44,097 bases of DNA from Actinomycetota bacterium (lineage in GTDB: Bacteria; Actinomycetota; Acidimicrobiia; Acidimicrobiales; JAMCPL01), in the NCBI GenBank assembly GCA_023379725.1, contig JAMCPC010000122.1, positions 1 to 44,097 on the forward strand, in the 5' to 3' direction. The translations under genes and the position numbers were made by a program. Below are positions 40,263 through 44,097 of the stretch, one piece after another (position 1 is the first letter of the stretch; each line of letters opens with the position of its first letter). The notes beneath the pieces are model-generated. The model was not told where the DNA came from, did not search any database, and worked only from the letters and a program-made list of their open reading frames with translations.

Positions 40263-41868
40263 CCTGGTAGTAATCCTTATATTCCTTGCGCAACAGATGC
40301 TTCTGTACCTTACCTGTAGCGGTACGAGGCATCTGGTCGACGAAAATTATGGCCTTTGGAGCCTTGAATGAAGCAATTCTCTCCTTGGTCTTGGCTATCA
40401 CCTGCTCCGGATCAAGAGTGACTCCTTCACGACATATAGCTACGGCAGTGATAGCCTCACCCCACCTATCATGAGGAAGCCCTATCACGACTACCTCCAT
40501 GATGCCTTCTTCGGCGGCATATATAGCTTTTTCTACCTCTATGGAAGCCACATTCTCGCCACCGGTCTTTATGACGTCTTTGGTGCGATCGTCAAACCAT
40601 AAAATACCGTTCTCGTCAAAGTGGCCGGTATCACCCGAATGAAACCAACCATACTGAAATGCCTTTGAGGTAGCATTCTGATCGTCTAGGTATCCCTCCA
40701 TTGCATGAGGGCCTCTATACACTATCTCGCCCACCTCGTCCGGAGACAGTATATTGCCATTCTCGTCCATAATGGCAGTCTGGATGTTGATTATCTGGCT
40801 ACCCACCGAACCGGGGTACAGTAGCTGGTCATCGGGCTTAAATACCGTAGTCAGAGGTGCCATTTCAGTCTGACCGAAACCCAATGCAAATTCGCACTTA
40901 AACTCCTCAATTGCCCGCCTCAAATCCTTATCTGGCATAGGAGCCATCGCATAGAGTGCACGTCTCAAACTCGACAGATCACGCTTATGGAGATCCGGAT
41001 GGTCAAGCATAATGCGATACATCATCGGCAATCCGAAAATAAAGGATATCTTCTCTCTCTCTATTGTTTCCAATAAAGCCGTAGGGTCGAATGTTCGAGC
41101 TACAAAAATAGTCCCGCCTACCATGATCGTTGGCGTGATCACTCCATTCAACTGTGCAGTATGGAAAAAGGGCATCATAGCTACCGTTCGTTCCGATTCG
41201 CTGAATCCTGACTCTACGACACACGTTAACGATTCAATGTATATAGAGAGATGGCTGCCGACCACCCCCTTGGGAGCAGAGGTAGTACCACTTGTATACA
41301 GATATGTCAGAGGATCCCTGTCTTCCACGTAGACCAGAGGCTCGCTGCTATCTCCCTCATCAAGGAGATTCCAAAAGCGCTGGACGCCTGAGTTGGCTCT
41401 CTCTGATAGTTGATTAGCAGATAGTTCTTCGTCTCCTACCCCGGGTGCCAAGACTACCTCTTTTAAGGTCTCAACGCTATCAAGCGACGAAAGCAGCTTT
41501 TCAGCGAGTTGACTCTCTACGATTACAGCCTGCGCCTTACTGTGACCGAGCACGTATCGAATCTCATCTGCTCCCCACCCCGTATTGATCGGAACGCATA
41601 CCACGCCCAGTTTCGCGCAAGCATAGTAAGTGAGTAGGAACTCCAGACTGTTCCCTGCCAGAAGAGATATTCTGTTACCCCTCTTGTAACCATGGACAGC
41701 AAGCGAGTTTGCCAACTTATTTACCTGCTGATTCAACTCTTCATAGGTAAGTCTCTTCTCGCCGTCGACTACTGCCAGCTTCTGCGGCATCCTCCACGCT
41801 GTCCTGGTAAGAGTATCACCGACGTTCAGTCTATTTATTATGTTGCGATTTTCTGTAACCAAGTCCAT
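40246..41868 (-). CDS. Acyl-CoA synthetase (AMP-forming)
   Basis: This is a ligase of the ANL superfamily that activates a carboxylic acid to its CoA thioester. P-loop YTSGTTSAPKGVVGSH, A5-type GFGQTEMAPL, GWFHSGDTGHFDENGILWFDDRTKDVIKTGGENVASIEVEKAI, and catalytic Lys in PRTATGKVQKH are all present. From ATG 41866-41868 it has 540 residues, as usual; the open frame runs 15 codons further but TACACT is placed six bases before this ATG (leaderless). The substrate cannot be told; fatty acid and CaiC-like ligases are closest in style. Confidence 0.9.
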   Translation of the reverse strand: MDLVTENRNIINRLNVGDTLTRTAWRMPQKLAVVDGEKRLTYEELNQQVNKLANSLAVHGYKRGNRISLLAGNSLEFLLTYYACAKLGVVCVPINTGWGADEIRYVLGHSKAQAVIVESQLAEKLLSSLDSVETLKEVVLAPGVGDEELSANQLSERANSGVQRFWNLLDEGDSSEPLVYVEDRDPLTYLYTSGTTSAPKGVVGSHLSIYIESLTCVVESGFSESERTVAMMPFFHTAQLNGVITPTIMVGGTIFVARTFDPTALLETIEREKISFIFGLPMMYRIMLDHPDLHKRDLSSLRRALYAMAPMPDKDLRRAIEEFKCEFALGFGQTEMAPLTTVFKPDDQLLYPGSVGSQIINIQTAIMDENGNILSPDEVGEIVYRGPHAMEGYLDDQNATSKAFQYGWFHSGDTGHFDENGILWFDDRTKDVIKTGGENVASIEVEKAIYAAEEGIMEVVVIGLPHDRWGEAITAVAICREGVTLDPEQVIAKTKERIASFKAPKAIIFVDQMPRTATGKVQKHLLRKEYKDYYQGSGAY

Positions 41869-42007
41869 AGCACAAGTGTAGACATATTTACTACGCTTTG
41901 CAGGACAATACATCTCTAAATTGTCTGCAAACGCGATGAATGGGCACTACCTGCATAGCCACAGTGTAGTACCCATCCATATGGTCTATAGGGGAGAGTT
42001 CGTAATT

Positions 42008-43501
42008 TTAATTCGAAAAGCCGGAAACAGCCTGCGGATGAGTCCCCATGGCACCCGATTCGATGCTCTCTCCTGAGGCATCCTCCAGGTTGCGACCCAT
42101 AGGTTCGGGCAGGGCAACTATGGTGAGCAAAAGCCCTATCGCTGACACGCCAGCCATGACGCCCATCACGCCCGACAGGTGAATGGTCTTGAGCAGCGTA
42201 GGAACCAAAAGGGCTCCGAGGAAAGCTCCTGTCTTGCCACCAGCGGCGGAGATCCCGTCCCCGGCACCTCGAATAGATGTCGGGAATATCTCTGACGGAT
42301 AGACAAACGTGGTCTCGTTGGGACCGAACTCAATGAAGAAGTAGCTGATCCCGAACACCACCAGAAATGCCCATGGGTTCTTGGCCATTCCAGGTATGAC
42401 CGCAATTGCCCCGAATGCGAGCGCCATGACAAGAAAGCCCTGCCATTGGATTCGCTTCCGTCCCATCTTGTCCATCAGGAATACCGCCGCCCAATACCCC
42501 GGTACGGCAAATACGGCAAAGATAGCTCCTGCGATCAATACATTGTCCAGCAGAGTGGCTTTCGGCTGGAGAGCCTTCAGAATCAAGGGACTCGATACCG
42601 AGTTGCCATAGAAGGCAATATCCATGAGGAACCAGGTTCCCGCTGTACCAAAGAGCCGGAGCAGGAACGGCGAGTCAGTCAGCCTGTAGTGAAGCTTCCG
42701 GATGGTGGCACCCGTTGATCCACCAGTGCTCAAATCTCCATTGCTCCTGCCCTCTGCTGCAAGGCTGCCTGAGATGGACCCGTTGGCCTGCACCGCTGGA
42801 GTGGACCCGGTCACCCAGGCCGCCGTCTCAATGGTAGCTGCCACGTCTCCCTTCACCGCCAAGGTGTAGCGCGGAGTCTCCTTGATCTTGCGGCGCAGGT
42901 AGATTACTGAAGCAGCCGGGATGGCTCCAAGACCGAGCATAAGTCGCCAGGCCAGTGCGTGAGACATGCCTGCGCCAAGGAGTATCGCGGCAACTGCCGG
43001 ACCGGCAAGTAACCCGAAGCCCTGCATGGCGAATACGGTACCGACGAGCCGCCCGCGGTTCTTGCGGTTGGCATACTCGGAGGTGATCACCGCAGAAGTG
43101 GCATAGTCGCCTCCGACCCCAATCCCGACAAGGATACGGAAAGCGAACAGCACTGCGAAGTTCGGTGAGAATGCCGAAGCAACAGCACCCAGCACCAACA
43201 GCATGACTTCTATCCCGTAGACGGCCTTGCGCCCGAACATGTCCATGAGCTTGCCAAAGGTCAGAGCCCCGACTACTGCTGCGATCAGCGAAATCGAGTT
43301 CAGCAGAGACAGCTGGGCTGTATTCAGATGCCAGATGGGAGTCAGGATTGCAGTGACCGTTCCTATAATGAACAGATCATAGGCATCGGTGAAAAAGCCC
43401 ATCCCGGCAGTAATCACCGTCAGCCAGTGCTTGCTGTTCAGAGATGCATCATCGAGAGTCTTGTAAGCTGAATGAGAACTGCCTCTCTGGCCGGTAGTCA
43501 T
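42008..43501 (-). CDS. MFS transporter, metabolite or phosphate:H+ symporter type
   Basis: This 12-helix major facilitator of 497 residues shows GMGFFTDAYDLFIIG in helix 1, FGKLMDMFGRKAVYG (signature after helix 2), RILVGIGVGGDYATSAVITSEYANRKNRGR, LMDKMGRKRIQWQGF between the halves, and PSEIFPTSIRGAGDGIS. These marks fit the phosphate:H+ symporter and sugar-porter-like families. The central loop (about residues 215-280) is long and Gly/Ser/Thr-rich. By eye the gene is richer in G+C than its neighbours, which may mean transfer. Start ATG 43499-43501 with AGGGG. The substrate is uncertain. Confidence 0.85.
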   Translation of the reverse strand: MTTGQRGSSHSAYKTLDDASLNSKHWLTVITAGMGFFTDAYDLFIIGTVTAILTPIWHLNTAQLSLLNSISLIAAVVGALTFGKLMDMFGRKAVYGIEVMLLVLGAVASAFSPNFAVLFAFRILVGIGVGGDYATSAVITSEYANRKNRGRLVGTVFAMQGFGLLAGPAVAAILLGAGMSHALAWRLMLGLGAIPAASVIYLRRKIKETPRYTLAVKGDVAATIETAAWVTGSTPAVQANGSISGSLAAEGRSNGDLSTGGSTGATIRKLHYRLTDSPFLLRLFGTAGTWFLMDIAFYGNSVSSPLILKALQPKATLLDNVLIAGAIFAVFAVPGYWAAVFLMDKMGRKRIQWQGFLVMALAFGAIAVIPGMAKNPWAFLVVFGISYFFIEFGPNETTFVYPSEIFPTSIRGAGDGISAAGGKTGAFLGALLVPTLLKTIHLSGVMGVMAGVSAIGLLLTIVALPEPMGRNLEDASGESIESGAMGTHPQAVSGFSN

Positions 43502-43807
43502 CGGACACCCCTAACGGTAAGGCTTACGCTCTGGACTGAGCTGGAAATGTAAAATAAAGATACGCCAGCATCAATGGCTGACTGACATCTTATACACTCC
43601 CATAATTTGGTTTTCATACTGTTTGTCACTCTCGACATCCTCCTTGTGTTGTATGCCTTAATCGTTACCATTCTTACTAACCGCTTCAATGCGGTTACGA
43701 TGTCATTATCTACACCCTGATTGAACGATAGGGTAAATTAAGGTGAACTTAGGGTTAACTCTTGGTGAATAATTACTCATTTCTCATCCGATTGACTTGA
43801 GCAGATG
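43502..43807. other. Intergenic region upstream of MFS gene
   Basis: AT-rich stretch with TTAAGGTGAACTTAGGGTTAAC-like sequence (about 43738-43758). A 63-codon frame on the minus strand (43498-43689) has no start signal or motif. I see no gene. Confidence 0.4.
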
Positions 43808-43842
43808 CAGCGGGAACCCATGATTATTTACTAGACACACAC
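43808..43842. repeat. Element A remnant (copy 9)
   Basis: AGCGGGAACCCATGATTATT then TACTAGACACACACT equals the right end of element A (GCGGGAACCCATGGTTATTT, GCGGGACACTACACT). The rest is not recognisable. It lies 30 bases before the tRNA gene. Confidence 0.7.
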
Positions 43843-43871
43843 TAACTTCATATTGAGCTAATATATGAAAC

Positions 43872-43963
43872 GGAGAGGTGCGAGAGCGGCCGAATCGGAC
43901 TCACTGCTAATGAGTTGACTTGGGAAACCGGGTCCGAGGGTTCAAATCCCTCCCTCTCCGCCA
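43872..43963 (+). tRNA. tRNA-Ser, anticodon GCT
   Basis: Acceptor stem GGAGAGG pairs with CCTCTCC, and CCA is encoded. The anticodon loop ACTGCTAATG within stem GACTC/GAGTT places GCT (codons AGC/AGT). The long variable arm (CTTGGGAAACCGGGTCCG) is typical of class II tRNA-Ser, and the T arm is GAGGGTTCAAATCCCTC. TAATAT shortly upstream may be its -10. Confidence 0.95.
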
Positions 43964-43971
43964 ATTGGCGG
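43958..43971. repeat. Palindrome at tRNA 3' end
   Basis: CCGCCAATTGGCGG is a perfect 14-bp palindrome that contains the encoded CCA. It could assist 3' processing or termination, or be chance. Confidence 0.6.
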
Positions 43972-44048
43972 CTCTTCAGCTCTTCGCTAACGGGACAATC
44001 ATGTCATTGGATGTCACGATAGCTTGGATGGTGCGCTAGATTATCCAC

Positions 44049-44097
44049 ATGGCCAAAAGCTACTGGATAGAGTCGTTGGGATGCCCAAAGAATAAAG
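44049..44097 (+). CDS. rimO: Ribosomal protein S12 methylthiotransferase RimO, 5' end
   Basis: Only the first 16 codons are in the window: MAKSYWIESLGCPKN.., the N-terminal signature of RimO with the first Cys of its UPF0004 iron-sulfur cluster site (LGCPKN distinguishes it from MiaB, YGCQMN). TAGATT (44037-44042) is six bases before ATG, another leaderless-type start. Confidence 0.8.
   Translation, partial: MAKSYWIESLGCPKNK

Noticed and set aside
43498..43689. 63-codon ORF upstream of the MFS gene
   Set aside because: No ribosome binding site or motif, overlaps the MFS start, and composition is not protein-like.

Overview
The window reads as chromosomal DNA of an actinobacterium, plausibly of the class Acidimicrobiia. 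Supporting this are CrgA next to a TrpG/PabA glutaminase, a ZAS-type anti-sigma factor after an ECF sigma factor, a GlpR-like membrane protein, ClpC/RadA/DisA/CarD/IspDF/RlmB housekeeping genes, and many translation starts placed 6-7 nt after a TANNNT hexamer (leaderless mRNAs). The class assignment is inference. Base composition is intermediate, with many ATA and CTA codons.

Layout. 1-2.3 kb: ABC-2 permease and ATPase. 2.3-5.4 kb: zinc alcohol dehydrogenase, a GlpR-like membrane protein, and a coiled-coil PD-(D/E)XK nuclease-like protein. 5.6-14.3 kb, minus strand: the most striking block. A guanidine-I (ykkC) riboswitch heads a ureohydrolase with the features of Ni-dependent guanidine hydrolase (GdmH), an APC permease, ureA, ureB, ureC, ureF, ureG and ureD. 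A 5'-truncated NCS1 permease remnant with a Cys-rich tail follows. Read together, one guanidine-sensing RNA would control uptake of guanidine, its hydrolysis to urea and ammonia, and hydrolysis of urea to ammonia and CO2. 14.4-18.7 kb: assimilatory sulfate reduction (cysH divergent from cysD-cysN-siroheme dehydrogenase). 18.8-21.8 kb: serA, trpG, crgA. 22-26.3 kb: thiolase, anti-sigma and sigma factor, radA. 26.5-36 kb: clpC, acetoacetate decarboxylase-like gene, disA, polyprenyl diphosphate synthase, GH31 glucosidase. 36-44.1 kb: NAD-epimerase, carD, ispDF, rlmB, acyl-CoA ligase, MFS transporter, tRNA-Ser(GCT) and the start of rimO.

The second theme is repeats. A MITE-like family (element A, about 165 bp, ends AGTGTAGTGTCYCGYAA) occurs in at least nine copies from intact to heavily decayed. 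Two copies carry the same nested 162-bp element B with 16-17 bp terminal inverted repeats at the same site. One composite splits ureA from ureB. One decayed copy appears to be translated inside the N-terminal extension of CysD, and another supplies the stop codon of the epimerase. Short tandem repeats and low-complexity insertions also recur in and near coding regions (RadA, CysH, siroheme dehydrogenase tail, sigma-factor tail, DisA, GH31), suggesting a genome prone to repeat expansion.
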